DNA of 64,000 nucleotides from Ruminococcaceae bacterium BL-4 (GCA_902809935.1 LR778134.1:1922001-1986000), one strand, 5' to 3'. Positions 1-8,612 are shown, numbered from the stretch's first letter. The notes: generated by a model not told the origin, from the letters alone. Translations and numbers: made by a program.

Positions 1-1
1 T

Positions 2-661
2 TATGAAGAGCAACAAAAATCTATTTTACAGGATGCTTATTCCCGCACCTGTGAACTAACGCTTACAAAAAAGCAGCAGGAAATCGAGAGTTTAAAACAG
101 CTTTTTTCAGATACCTGTACCCATAAATTTTCGATAGAGGGAGAAAGTCCTATCACCAAAGTGATTGATCTTTGGAACGAGACCTGTACCATATCCGGCA
201 CTGTCGAAAATGGAGAACTAAAATTCTCAGGGAAAATGAATATTTGTGTGTTGGCGGTCAACGCAGAAAACACACCATTTTACTTTGAGCGAACAACAGA
301 ATTTTCTCTCAGCAAATCATTTGAAGGAACAGGGACGATCCAGTGCATTGCACAAGTACTTCTGACGGATCTAAGTTATCATTTGACGGATGCTGGCATT
401 GACCTGCGAGCTGAACTTGCAATTACGGCCCAACTTTATGAGCAAAAGACGATTAATCTGATTACGGATGCAGCCTTGGATGAAAGTAAACCAAAGGTGT
501 TGGATCATACCGCAGCACTTAGTCTCTATTTTGCGTCGGAGGAAGAAAACCTTTGGTCTATTGCACGTGCTTATTGCAGTAGCCTCTCCGCTATCAGAAA
601 AGAAAACGATTTGCCGGAAGACGCTACATCGGCGTCCGGTATGCTATTAATTCCAATGTGA
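2..661 (+). CDS. SPOCS (DUF3794)/LysM spore-coat protein, 3' part
   Basis: The reading frame is open from the window edge, so only the last 219 residues are present and the true start lies upstream. The middle of the fragment resembles a SPOCS (DUF3794) domain. The last 40 residues form a LysM module (LWSIARAY, then IRKENDLP, ending LLIPM). In Clostridioides difficile, SipL has SPOCS plus C-terminal LysM architecture and its LysM domain binds SpoIVA during coat assembly. Here spoIVA follows after about 20 bp on the same strand, which suggests co-transcription in the mother cell and a SipL-like role. The family call is good; the SipL equivalence is inference because the N-terminal part is not visible. 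Confidence 0.8.
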   Translation, partial: YEEQQKSILQDAYSRTCELTLTKKQQEIESLKQLFSDTCTHKFSIEGESPITKVIDLWNETCTISGTVENGELKFSGKMNICVLAVNAENTPFYFERTTEFSLSKSFEGTGTIQCIAQVLLTDLSYHLTDAGIDLRAELAITAQLYEQKTINLITDAALDESKPKVLDHTAALSLYFASEEENLWSIARAYCSSLSAIRKENDLPEDATSASGMLLIPM

Positions 662-680
662 GAGAGGAGGGAATATTCAA

Positions 681-2159
681 ATGGAAGAGCGTAATCTTTA
701 CGATGATATTGCCCAGAGAACAAATGGCGATATTTATATCGGCGTGGTTGGACCGGTACGTACCGGAAAATCCACCTTCATCAAAAAATTTATGGATACA
801 ATCGTGATCCCAAATATTCAGGAGAAAGCGAAAAAAGATCGTGCTGTCGATGAACTTCCGCAGTCTGCAGGCGGCAGAACCATTATGACCACAGAGCCAA
901 AATTCATTCCGGAACAGGCAGTCCGAATTCAAATTGATCAGAGTGCTGCCTTTTCAGTTCGTATGATTGATTGTGTCGGGTATATTGTTCCGAGTGCTTT
1001 GGGGTATATCGAAAACGACGTGCCGCGTATGGTGATGACACCATGGTATGAAGATCCGATTCCATTTAATATGGCAGCTGAAATCGGTACAAAAAAGGTA
1101 ATCACGGAGCATTCTACGATTGGATTGGTTGTCACAACAGATGGATCTATCAGCGATCTTCCGAGAGAAGAATATGAAGAAGCGGAAGAGCGTGTCATCA
1201 AAGAATTAAAAGAGATTAAAAAGCCGTTTATCGTTTTGCTGAATTCTGTAGATCCAAGCTCAGAAGAAACAAAAGCAATGGCTTCTCAACTGGAGCAAAA
1301 ATATAAAGTCGCGGTTTTGCCTGTTAACTGTTTGGAACTCGACGAAAAACAAATCCGTGAAATCCTTTCTAAAGTTCTTTTTGAATTTCCTGTCAAAGAA
1401 ATTAAAGTGGATATGCCAAAATGGCTGTCGGCTTTGGAAAAAGAGCATTGGCTGCGCAGTGCGGTTTATGGTTCCATTCAGCAAAATGCAGTTAAAATTA
1501 GCCGGATCAGAGATATTACGCCGCTTACTCAACAAATCTGTGGTTGCGAGTATGTTGAGAGCGCAAAGACGGAATCGATTGATCTTGGAACAGGAAAAGC
1601 CCGCATTGAAATTCATCTGCAAAAAGAGCTTTTCTATCAGGTATTGGGTGAAAAGACTGGCCTCTCTATTGAAAATGAAGGGGACTTATTATCCTGTATG
1701 CTTCGTTTTGCAGATATGCAGAAAGAGTATAACAAGCTGAAAGATGCTTATCATGATGTAGAAGCCGGAGGTTATGGAATTGTAATGCCTGAGATCAATG
1801 AATTGTCACTGGACGATCCTCAGATTATTCGCCAGGGTGGAAAGTACGGAGTTCGTTTAAAGGCTTCTGCACCGGCAATCCATATGATTAAAACAAATAT
1901 TACAACAGAGATTACTCCGATTGTCGGCAGCGAAGCACAAAGTCAAGAAATGGTTACTTATCTGCTGAAGGAATTTGAAGAAAATCCCGGAAAGATCTGG
2001 GAATCAAATCTGTTCGGAAAGAATCTGCATGAAGTTGTAAATGAAGGTTTACATAATAAGCTCAGCAGAATGCCGGAGGATGCACGTGATAAGCTGCGCG
2101 AAACTATTGAACGAATCATCAATGATGGCTGCAACGGGTTAATTTGCATCATTTTATAA
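681..2159 (+). CDS. spoIVA: Stage IV sporulation protein A, coat morphogenetic ATPase
   Basis: SpoIVA is a cytoskeletal ATPase that polymerises on the mother-cell face of the forespore outer membrane and forms the base layer of the spore coat. The N-terminus carries a P-loop at residues 24-31 (GPVRTGKS), characteristic of the family. The protein is 492 aa, matching the Bacillus subtilis protein, and ends in the membrane-anchoring hydrophobic tail CNGLICIIL. A strong AGGAGG-type site precedes the ATG. It follows the SPOCS/LysM gene closely and is followed by a strong terminator at 2186-2226, so these two genes probably end one transcript. Confidence 0.97.
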   Translation: MEERNLYDDIAQRTNGDIYIGVVGPVRTGKSTFIKKFMDTIVIPNIQEKAKKDRAVDELPQSAGGRTIMTTEPKFIPEQAVRIQIDQSAAFSVRMIDCVGYIVPSALGYIENDVPRMVMTPWYEDPIPFNMAAEIGTKKVITEHSTIGLVVTTDGSISDLPREEYEEAEERVIKELKEIKKPFIVLLNSVDPSSEETKAMASQLEQKYKVAVLPVNCLELDEKQIREILSKVLFEFPVKEIKVDMPKWLSALEKEHWLRSAVYGSIQQNAVKISRIRDITPLTQQICGCEYVESAKTESIDLGTGKARIEIHLQKELFYQVLGEKTGLSIENEGDLLSCMLRFADMQKEYNKLKDAYHDVEAGGYGIVMPEINELSLDDPQIIRQGGKYGVRLKASAPAIHMIKTNITTEITPIVGSEAQSQEMVTYLLKEFEENPGKIWESNLFGKNLHEVVNEGLHNKLSRMPEDARDKLRETIERIINDGCNGLICIIL

Positions 2160-2185
2160 AAAAATCAATGCAAAACTAAAATTTT

Positions 2186-2226
2186 AGCGATTTAATACAT
2201 TTTGTGTATTAAATCGCTTTTTTTTA
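2186..2226 (+). terminator. Rho-independent terminator after spoIVA
   Basis: A perfect 14-bp stem (2186-2199 with 2205-2218) with a 5-nt loop is followed by eight T residues. Confidence 0.95.
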
Positions 2227-2254
2227 TTGAAAAAAAAGCAAATCAGGGTATACT
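2227..2254 (+). promoter_or_regulatory. SigA-type promoter for nfnAB
   Basis: TTGAAA at 2227-2232 and TATACT at 2249-2254 are separated by 16 bp, directly after the spoIVA terminator and about 70 bp before the nfnA start. Confidence 0.6.
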
Positions 2255-2324
2255 AATAGAGTATGTTAATTATTTTACAACTTCTTTTTTCGCAGTTAAA
2301 AATAAACAAAGGAGAGTGAAGCAT

Positions 2325-3167
2325 ATGTTTCCAATTATAGAAAAAAGGAAACTCAATGACTCCATGACATTGATGGTCGTGAAGGCTCCATTCATTGCAA
2401 AGAAAGCCAAAGCCGGACAGTTTATTATTCTCAGAGTAGATGAGTACGGCGAACGAATTCCCTTAACAGTCGCGGATTATGACCGTGAAAATGGGACTAT
2501 TACGATTATTTATCAGATCGTTGGACAAACAACGATGAAGTTGGATCAGCTGAATATAGGCGACCAGATCCTAGATTTTGTAGGACCTTTGGGAAAAGCC
2601 AGCGAATTAAGTGGACATAAACGCGCTGCGGTGATCGGCGGCGGAGCAGGGTGTGCAATCGCTTATCCGCAGGCAAAGGCACTCCATGCAATGGGAACAA
2701 AAGTGGATGTCATCGCAGGATTTCGGAACAAAGACTTAATTATCTTGGAAGATGAGATGAAAAAAGCTTCCAGTCGCCTGTTCTTAATGACAGATGATGG
2801 CAGCAACGGAAACAAAGGATTTGTTACAAATGCTCTCCAGAAAAATATTGAAGATGGTGCCGATTATGACCTGGTCGTCGCGATAGGGCCTCTTGTCATG
2901 ATGCGTGCAGTAGTAAACGTTACGAAACCGTATAAAATTCCAACAATTGTCAGCATGAATCCCATTATGATTGACGGCACTGGAATGTGTGGGTGCTGTC
3001 GGTTGACCGTAGACGGAGAAACAAAATTCGCTTGTGTAGATGGTCCTGACTTTGATGGCTTTAAGGTCGATTTTGACGAAACCATTAAGCGCTCTAAAAC
3101 CTATTATGATCAGGAACGCGCTGCAGCAAGAGAAGAAAATTGCAGATTGATGAGAGGTGTAAAATAA
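2325..3167 (+). CDS. nfnA: NfnA-type ferredoxin-NADP+ reductase subunit alpha (SudB-like)
   Basis: This is the small FAD/[2Fe-2S] subunit of NADH-dependent reduced ferredoxin:NADP+ oxidoreductase, which bifurcates electrons between NADPH, NAD+ and ferredoxin in the cytoplasm. It has an N-terminal FAD-binding beta-barrel, a Rossmann segment (VIGGGAGCAIAYP) and a C-terminal [2Fe-2S] site with Cys222, Cys224, Cys225 and Cys237. The ATG at 2325 is chosen because AGGAGAG lies 8 bp upstream; an in-frame extension back to 2202 would run into the upstream terminator. nfnB follows directly. Isolated homologues are often named sulfide or dihydroorotate dehydrogenase subunits, but the adjacent partner favours NfnA. 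Confidence 0.9.
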   Translation: MFPIIEKRKLNDSMTLMVVKAPFIAKKAKAGQFIILRVDEYGERIPLTVADYDRENGTITIIYQIVGQTTMKLDQLNIGDQILDFVGPLGKASELSGHKRAAVIGGGAGCAIAYPQAKALHAMGTKVDVIAGFRNKDLIILEDEMKKASSRLFLMTDDGSNGNKGFVTNALQKNIEDGADYDLVVAIGPLVMMRAVVNVTKPYKIPTIVSMNPIMIDGTGMCGCCRLTVDGETKFACVDGPDFDGFKVDFDETIKRSKTYYDQERAAAREENCRLMRGVK

Positions 3168-3168
3168 G

Positions 3169-4557
3169 ATGCCAAACATGCAAATGGAAAAAACTCCAAT
3201 GCCAGAACAAGATCCTAACGTACGGCGGCATAACTTTGAAGAGGTCTGTCTTGGATATACAGAAGAGATGGCAAAAGAAGAAGCAAAGCGCTGCCTCAAC
3301 TGCAAAAACAGTCCATGTGTCGGTGGGTGCCCTGTAGGGGTACACATTCCTACTTTCCTCTCTTATGCTGCAGATGGAAAATTCGAAGAAGCCTATAATG
3401 AAATTAAATTGACAAATTCTCTTCCGGCAGTTTGTGGCCGTGTATGTCCTCAAGAGACCCAGTGTGAGCAAAGATGTGTACGTGCAATTAAAGGAGAACC
3501 GGTTGGAATTGGCCGTTTGGAGCGCTTTGTGTCGGATTGGCATATGAAGCACGGAAAAGATATTGCGAAAACAGTTTCTAAAAATAGTCACAAGGTAGCT
3601 GTAATTGGTGCTGGCCCGGCTGGTCTTACCTGTGCAGGCGATCTTGCAGCAAAAGGATACAAAGTGACTGTTTTTGAAGCCCTGCATACAGCTGGAGGCG
3701 TACTGATGTACGGAATTCCGCAGTTCCGTTTGCCGAAAGAAATCGTTCAGAAAGAAATTGACGGTTTGCGTGAAGCTGGCGTCTCCATCGAAACCGATAT
3801 GGTTATGGGAAAAGTATTAGATGTAGATGAACTCTTTTCCATGGGATATGAAGCGGTCTTTATCGGGACTGGAGCAGGATTACCGAGCTTTATGAATATT
3901 CCCGGAGAAGATTTAGTTGGTACTTATTCTGCAAATGAATTTTTAACTCGTGTCAATCTGATGAAAGCTTATAATCCCGATTATGATACTCCTATGATTA
4001 AACCAAGACGAGTTGCTGTTGTGGGCGGGGGAAATGTCGCTATGGATGCTGCCAGAACTGCTTTACGGTTAGGAGCCGAAGAAGTTTCGATCGTTTATCG
4101 CCGTTCCGAAGAGGAAATGCCGGCCAGAAAAGAAGAGATTCACCATGCAAAACAAGAAGGCGTAAAGTTTGATCTTTTGCGCAATCCAGTCCAGATCCTT
4201 GGAGACGAGAATGGTCATGTAAAAGCAATTGAGTGCATTAAGATGGAACTCGGAGAGCCGGATGCTTCCGGTCGCCGCCGCCCAATTGAAATTCCGGGCA
4301 GCAACTATGAAATCCCAGTAGATTGTGTAGTCATGGCAATCGGAAACCGTCCTAATCCGCTGGTTCGCTCCACAACTGAAGGGCTCGAAGCAAACCGAAA
4401 AGGCTGTATTGTGGTAGATGACTCCATGAAGACAACCCGTGAAGGCGTCTATGCTGCAGGCGATGCAGTTTCCGGTGCAGCAACGGTTATTCTTGCAATG
4501 GGAGGCGGAAAATCAGCCGCAGCTTCTATTGATGAATATATCCAGTCAAAAAAATAA
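3169..4557 (+). CDS. nfnB: NfnB / GltA-type NADPH oxidoreductase, large subunit
   Basis: This is the large flavoprotein of the NfnAB complex, homologous to the glutamate synthase small subunit and historically annotated gltA. N-terminal iron-sulfur ligands are Cys42, Cys45, Cys50 and Cys54, with more cysteines near residues 89-105. They are followed by a dinucleotide-binding GAGPAGL motif near residue 145 and a second Rossmann fold (VVGGGNVAMDAARTALRLG). The 462-aa length is normal for this family and no glutamate synthase large subunit is nearby. It begins one base after the nfnA stop, so expression is translationally linked. The role in NADPH/ferredoxin balancing follows from family knowledge and the gene pairing. 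Confidence 0.92.
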   Translation: MPNMQMEKTPMPEQDPNVRRHNFEEVCLGYTEEMAKEEAKRCLNCKNSPCVGGCPVGVHIPTFLSYAADGKFEEAYNEIKLTNSLPAVCGRVCPQETQCEQRCVRAIKGEPVGIGRLERFVSDWHMKHGKDIAKTVSKNSHKVAVIGAGPAGLTCAGDLAAKGYKVTVFEALHTAGGVLMYGIPQFRLPKEIVQKEIDGLREAGVSIETDMVMGKVLDVDELFSMGYEAVFIGTGAGLPSFMNIPGEDLVGTYSANEFLTRVNLMKAYNPDYDTPMIKPRRVAVVGGGNVAMDAARTALRLGAEEVSIVYRRSEEEMPARKEEIHHAKQEGVKFDLLRNPVQILGDENGHVKAIECIKMELGEPDASGRRRPIEIPGSNYEIPVDCVVMAIGNRPNPLVRSTTEGLEANRKGCIVVDDSMKTTREGVYAAGDAVSGAATVILAMGGGKSAAASIDEYIQSKK

Positions 4558-4570
4558 ATTTCTTTTTTAA

Positions 4571-4608
4571 AAGAGCGGGAAAAGCGCAAATGCTTTTCCT
4601 GCTCTTTT
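4571..4608 (+). terminator. Terminator after nfnAB
   Basis: A 15-bp stem (4571-4585 with 4592-4606, one G-T wobble) with a 6-nt loop and a short T run. Confidence 0.75.
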
Positions 4609-4637
4609 GCATGTTCGTCCTCTTTTTTTCATAAGAT
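4609..4637 (+). promoter_or_regulatory. Candidate SigE promoter for the spoIVF-like pair
   Basis: GCATGTT (4609-4615) fits the SigE -35 pattern KMATATT with one mismatch. It is followed by exactly 14 bp and CATAAGAT (4630-4637), which matches 6 of 8 positions of CATACAMT. The ribosome site follows within about 10 bp. The assignment is inference from consensus and gene function. Confidence 0.5.
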
Positions 4638-4658
4638 AAAAGCGAGGAGGTGCTTTTT

Positions 4659-4889
4659 ATGAAAGAAGGAGAAAAGCTTTTACGGGTCGTTCAGCTAATT
4701 GTTTGCGTTGGCGCATTGTTGGCAGCAATTATTTTAAAAACTGTAAATCAACCTGTTTATGGGCAGGTACGCAGTTGGTATCAGCTGCAGGCGGAACAGA
4801 ATGTTTTACCGAATGATCAGGTGAAAGATTGGGAACGCCAGCTGATTCCAGTATTCCCTTCCTACGATAACAGCAACAGTCAAATATGA
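4659..4889 (+). CDS. Short membrane protein, possible SpoIVFA remnant
   Basis: A 76-aa protein with one hydrophobic segment (roughly residues 9-27) and a short polar extracytoplasmic tail. The ATG at 4659 is used because GAGGAGG lies 8 bp upstream; an in-frame GTG at 4650 falls inside that site. The stop overlaps the start of the SpoIVFB-like protease in an ATGA arrangement. In related Clostridia this position is usually held by a longer SpoIVFA-like protein with an M23/LytM domain. Here only the membrane anchor and a stub remain, with no peptidase motif. It may be a reduced regulator of the protease or an unrelated small partner; I do not recognise the sequence itself. Confidence 0.7.
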   Translation: MKEGEKLLRVVQLIVCVGALLAAIILKTVNQPVYGQVRSWYQLQAEQNVLPNDQVKDWERQLIPVFPSYDNSNSQI

Positions 4890-5461
4890 GATTTCGGATT
4901 GGTCTTTGTGAATTTACGATTAGAATATCTTTTCTGCTAATGATTTCTTTGCTATTGATGCTGGATACTACCGGATTTCTAAGTTATGGCCTGCTTGCGG
5001 CTGTAATTCATGAACTTTCCCATATCTTTATGATGATTCTTTGTGGGAGAATTCCTAAAAAAATCTGTCTGACAGCATTTGGCGCAGAAATCAGTGCATC
5101 ATCGGAAAAGACTTCTTATCAAAAAGATTGTCTAGTGAACCTTTCTGGTCCAGCAGTGAATCTTATTCTTGGAGGACTTCTTTTTTTGCTGGGAAACCAA
5201 ACCCTTTTTGCACAGATGAATCTGGCTTTGGGATTATTTAATTTGCTTCCTATCATTCCTCTGGATGGGGGGCAGGCCCTTTTTTCTCTGCTTTGTCTCT
5301 ATTTCCCGGAAAATACGGTCGAGAAGATTTTAAAAATAGTTTCCTTTTGCATCCTTGTTCCGCTGGGTATCCTTGGCTTTATCATTCTATTTCACTCCAA
5401 ATGGAATTTTTCTTTATTGCTTTGTAGTGTTTACTTAATGGTATTTCTGTTGTTGAAGTAA
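4886..5461 (+). CDS. spoIVFB: Site-2 protease, M50 family, SpoIVFB-like
   Basis: An intramembrane zinc metalloprotease. The zinc motif HELSH is at residues 42-46 within a transmembrane segment, and the second conserved motif NLLPIIPLDGG follows around residues 120-131, providing the aspartate ligand. At 191 aa with several hydrophobic segments and no PDZ or CBS domain, it fits the compact sporulation protease that processes pro-SigK in the mother cell. It overlaps the upstream 76-aa gene by 4 nt and precedes the TIGR03960 gene, a conserved clostridial order. The activity is well supported; pro-SigK as substrate is inferred because sigK is not in the window. Confidence 0.85.
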   Translation: MRFRIGLCEFTIRISFLLMISLLLMLDTTGFLSYGLLAAVIHELSHIFMMILCGRIPKKICLTAFGAEISASSEKTSYQKDCLVNLSGPAVNLILGGLLFLLGNQTLFAQMNLALGLFNLLPIIPLDGGQALFSLLCLYFPENTVEKILKIVSFCILVPLGILGFIILFHSKWNFSLLLCSVYLMVFLLLK

Positions 5462-5530
5462 AATATGAACTGCTTGAAAACTATTCGAAAGCACGATATA
5501 ATAAAGAGAATTCTTTTTGGGAGGATTTCT

Positions 5531-7375
5531 GTGATTAATAAACAAATGGAAGCTTTGCTTCCGAAAGTTCAAAAACCGGGACGTTATGTAGGCGGAGAGC
5601 TCAACAGTATTCAGAAGGATTTAAAAAATATCGATTTGCGGTTTGTTTTTTGCTTTCCGGATATTTATGAAGTCGGAATGTCTCACTTAGGGCTGCGAAT
5701 TCTTTATAGCGAATTGAATCTTCCAGATTATCTATGGTGTGAACGTGCATTTGCACCGTGGACGGATATGGAAGAGCTCATGAGAGAGACACATACACCT
5801 CTTTGTGCTCTGGAAAGCGGCGATGCACTCTCTGAATTTGATATGATTGGATTTACTTTGCAGTATGAGCTCTGTTATACCAATGTTCTTAATATGCTGG
5901 AACTCGGCGGGATTCCTCTGCTGTCCAAAGACAGAAAAGGGCTTAAGAATCTTGTGGTAGCAGGGGGGCCGTGCGTCTGCAATCTAGAGCCGATTGCAGA
6001 TTTTATTGATCTTGCTTTTGTTGGAGAAGGGGAAGAGGTAGATTTAGAGGTTTGCGACCTTTATCGAGAATATAAAAAACGCGGTGCCTCAAAAGAAGAA
6101 TTTTTGGAAGCTGCCGCTAAGATTAAAGGCGTTTATATTCCTTCCTTTTATGAGGTGCAATATCATGAGGATGGTACTGTAAAAGCAATCACGCCGACTC
6201 ACGGAGCACCCCAAAAGGTCGAAAAGCGATTGATGCTGGATATGGATCATTGTTATTTTCCGGATAAATGCATGGTCCCATTTCTTGAGATTATTCATGA
6301 CCGTGCAGTTTCGGAAGTGTTTCGCGGTTGTATTCGCGGCTGTCGGTTCTGCCAAGCAGGGTTTCTATATCGTCCGGTTCGGGAAAAAAGTCCGGATACG
6401 GTCAATCGTCAGTGCAGGGACCTTTGTGAAAGCACAGGATATGATGAAGTTTCATTGTCTTCACTGAGTACCAGTGATTATTCTCAGATTAATCCGCTGT
6501 TGGATAAGCTTCTTGAGTGGACGAAAGATGAGAAAATTGGAATTTCGCTGCCGAGCCTCCGAGTTGATGGATTTCAAAATGAGATGATGAATAAAATTAA
6601 ATCCGTGCGGCGAAGCGGACTTACCTTTGCACCCGAAGCTGGAACGCAGCGTATGCGGAATGTGATCAACAAAAACATTACAGAAGAACAGCTTTTAAAA
6701 ACGGTAAACACTGCATTTTCTGGTGGTTGGACAACCGTTAAGCTTTATTTTATGCTGGGCCTCCCTACCGAAACTTTAGAAGATGTAGAAGGAATAGCAC
6801 AGCTTGCTCAAAAAGTAGTTGATGCTTTTTACGAAAATTCTAATAAGCCAAAGGGGAAGGGTGTTAAGGTAACGGTTAGTGCTTCTGCTTTTATTCCAAA
6901 ACCTTTTACTCCATTTCAATGGGAACCGCAGGATACCATGGAACAGATGCTCGAAAAGCAGCATCTGTTGGTACAGTCCGTTCATTCTCATAAAATTACA
7001 CCAAATTGGCATGATGCGTCTACCAGCTTAATAGAAGCTGTTTTTGCTAGAGGAGATCGTCGGCTGGGAAAAGCACTTTTGGAAGCAAATAAACGCCATA
7101 TGCGCATGGATGGCTGGGATCATTATTTTTCTCTGGAAAACTGGTTGTCTGTATTTAATGACTGTGGGATTGATCCTGCTTTTTATGCGAATCGCAGAAG
7201 AAGTTTTGATGAGATTCTTCCTTGGGATCATATTGACTATGGAATTAAAAAAGAATTTTTGATTAGTGAATGCAAGAAAGCATACTGTGCAGAGACAACG
7301 CCAAACTGCAGAGAATCCTGTTCTGCATGCGGGGCAGCACGCTTTGGAGGAGGAATCTGCTATGAGAAGCGTTAG
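5531..7375 (+). CDS. TIGR03960 family B12-binding radical SAM protein
   Basis: A 614-aa protein with an N-terminal cobalamin-binding-like region and a central radical SAM core whose cluster ligands are Cys267, Cys271 and Cys274 (CIRGCRFC). The tail is cysteine-rich (CRESCSACGAARFGGGIC). The family is widespread beside TIGR03936/DUF2344 proteins in Clostridia; its substrate is not established to my knowledge. The GTG at 5531 is selected because GGGAGGA sits 5-6 bp upstream; the in-frame ATG at 5465 has no such site and adds 22 residues without family resemblance. The gene overlaps the next by 14 nt. Confidence 0.88.
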   Translation: MINKQMEALLPKVQKPGRYVGGELNSIQKDLKNIDLRFVFCFPDIYEVGMSHLGLRILYSELNLPDYLWCERAFAPWTDMEELMRETHTPLCALESGDALSEFDMIGFTLQYELCYTNVLNMLELGGIPLLSKDRKGLKNLVVAGGPCVCNLEPIADFIDLAFVGEGEEVDLEVCDLYREYKKRGASKEEFLEAAAKIKGVYIPSFYEVQYHEDGTVKAITPTHGAPQKVEKRLMLDMDHCYFPDKCMVPFLEIIHDRAVSEVFRGCIRGCRFCQAGFLYRPVREKSPDTVNRQCRDLCESTGYDEVSLSSLSTSDYSQINPLLDKLLEWTKDEKIGISLPSLRVDGFQNEMMNKIKSVRRSGLTFAPEAGTQRMRNVINKNITEEQLLKTVNTAFSGGWTTVKLYFMLGLPTETLEDVEGIAQLAQKVVDAFYENSNKPKGKGVKVTVSASAFIPKPFTPFQWEPQDTMEQMLEKQHLLVQSVHSHKITPNWHDASTSLIEAVFARGDRRLGKALLEANKRHMRMDGWDHYFSLENWLSVFNDCGIDPAFYANRRRSFDEILPWDHIDYGIKKEFLISECKKAYCAETTPNCRESCSACGAARFGGGICYEKR

Positions 7376-8012
7376 AGTCTGGTTTCAGAAAATAGGCGCG
7401 GCAAGGTATATTTCTCATTTGGATTTAAGTCGCTGTATTGCTCGGGCGGCGCAGCGCGCAAAAATACCATTGTGGTATACGAAGGGCTTTAATACTCATG
7501 CGTATTTAACCTTTGCACTTCCGCTGAGCCTTGGATTTTATGGACTTCGCGAAAGCTTTGATTTTCGAATAGAAGGAGAAATCAGTAACGAAGAGATTAA
7601 AGAACGACTAAAGAAAGCATTACCGCGAGATCTGCCGATTCTTGATGTGACGGAACCTGTTATGAAATCATCGGCAATTACTTTTGCCTCTTATGAAATA
7701 AAAATCGATTGTGATAACCCGGATGAATTATCTGAACAATTTCAGAACATGATGAAAAAAGAGCATCTGGTTGCACCGAAACACACGAAAAGTGGTTGGA
7801 TTGATCTGGATATTCGGCCGGAGATCCAAAAGTTTTTGATTAAGAAAACAGAAACAGGAATTTTAATCGATGTTTTACTGCCGGCAGGGAATCAATTTAA
7901 TCTGAATCCTTCGCTTATTTTAACTTGTGCCGAAAAAGAATTTTCTTTTTCAAAGCAGGCTGAAATTGTAAGGACTGAACTTTATGACAGTAGTTTTAAA
8001 AGATTTGTATGA
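7362..8012 (+). CDS. TIGR03936 family protein (DUF2344)
   Basis: A 216-aa protein beginning MRSVRVWFQKIGAARYISH, typical of the DUF2344 family usually encoded directly after, or fused to, the TIGR03960 radical SAM protein. The ATG at 7362 has GGAGGAGG upstream and lies inside the last codons of the preceding gene, so the two are probably translationally coupled. The family's function is unknown to me; a role in RNA or cofactor modification with the radical SAM partner is only a guess. In many relatives RNase G, rplU and rpmA follow, but here a promoter and rplS come next. Confidence 0.85.
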   Translation: MRSVRVWFQKIGAARYISHLDLSRCIARAAQRAKIPLWYTKGFNTHAYLTFALPLSLGFYGLRESFDFRIEGEISNEEIKERLKKALPRDLPILDVTEPVMKSSAITFASYEIKIDCDNPDELSEQFQNMMKKEHLVAPKHTKSGWIDLDIRPEIQKFLIKKTETGILIDVLLPAGNQFNLNPSLILTCAEKEFSFSKQAEIVRTELYDSSFKRFV

Positions 8013-8026
8013 ACTATAAAAATTTC

Positions 8027-8055
8027 TTGCCTTTTTAATCGCTTTGTGCTAAAAT
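8027..8055 (+). promoter_or_regulatory. SigA promoter for rplS
   Basis: TTGCCT (8027-8032) and TAAAAT (8050-8055) are 17 bp apart, with a TG two bases before the -10 region. About 120 nt of structured leader separates this from rplS. Confidence 0.75.
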
Positions 8056-8077
8056 ATAAAAGCATTTGGAAATCTCC

Positions 8078-8133
8078 GGACTCCCCGGAGGGGTTCAATG
8101 CCCGTCGTAAACGACATTGAAAACGGACAGTCC
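8078..8133 (+). promoter_or_regulatory. Structured rplS leader RNA (L19-leader candidate)
   Basis: An outer stem GGACT/AGTCC (8078-8082 with 8129-8133) encloses two hairpins. The first is CCCC-GGA-GGGG (8083-8093). The second has TTCAAT paired with ATTGAA and an inner GTCG-TAAA-CGAC (8094-8121). It lies between the rplS promoter and its ribosome site. Firmicutes carry autoregulatory L19 leaders at this position, so L19-mediated control is a reasonable inference; I could not compare with the Rfam model. Confidence 0.65.
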
Positions 8134-8177
8134 TCTGCAAAAAATTGCATGAATGTCTAATCTTTAGGAGGAAAATC

Positions 8178-8522
8178 ATGGACGCATTAAAATTAATTTC
8201 TCAGGATTCCATTAAAACAGAGCCCCCAAAATTTGAAGTGGGCGACACTGTAAAAGTAAACGTAAACATTCGCGAAGGAAATCGTGAACGTATTCAGATG
8301 TTTGAGGGGACTGTCATTGCACGTAAAGGTTCCGGAATCAGTGAAACCTTTACCGTTCGCCGCGTTGCTTATGGGGTTGGCGTTGAGCGTGTATTCCCGG
8401 TTCATTCCCCAAATGTAAAATCTGTGGAACTGGTTCGCAAGGGTCATACCCGCAGAGCAAAGCTTTATTATTTACGTGATCGCGTCGGCAAGGCTGCAAA
8501 GCTTCGTGAAATCGTAAAATAA
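8178..8522 (+). CDS. rplS: 50S ribosomal protein L19
   Basis: A 114-aa basic protein with the L19 signature [20 protein letters not shown], which sits at the 30S/50S interface of the ribosome. The ATG at 8178 follows AGGAGG by 7 bp, so an upstream in-frame extension to 8145 is rejected. It has its own promoter and structured leader and is followed by a compact terminator at 8540-8565, making it effectively monocistronic despite its location ahead of lepB and rbgA. Confidence 0.97.
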   Translation: MDALKLISQDSIKTEPPKFEVGDTVKVNVNIREGNRERIQMFEGTVIARKGSGISETFTVRRVAYGVGVERVFPVHSPNVKSVELVRKGHTRRAKLYYLRDRVGKAAKLREIVK

Positions 8523-8539
8523 ACAATCGAAAAGGTGAG

Positions 8540-8565
8540 AAGGGACATGAGAGTGTCCCTTTTTT
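8540..8565 (+). terminator. Terminator after rplS
   Basis: Stem AAGGGACA (8540-8547) pairs with TGTCCCTT (8554-8561) across a 6-nt loop and runs into T residues. It argues against a lepB start at 8535. Confidence 0.9.
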
Positions 8566-8612
8566 GTATCTTTAAACTTTTAAAAAGTTTTGTTCCGAAA
8601 AGGAGTAAGAAA

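Noticed and set aside
2202-2324. N-terminal extension of nfnA
   Set aside because: It starts inside the spoIVA terminator and crosses the promoter; the ATG at 2325 is well placed.
8535-8612. N-terminal extension of lepB
   Set aside because: It runs through the rplS terminator; the GTG at 8613 has a proper ribosome site.
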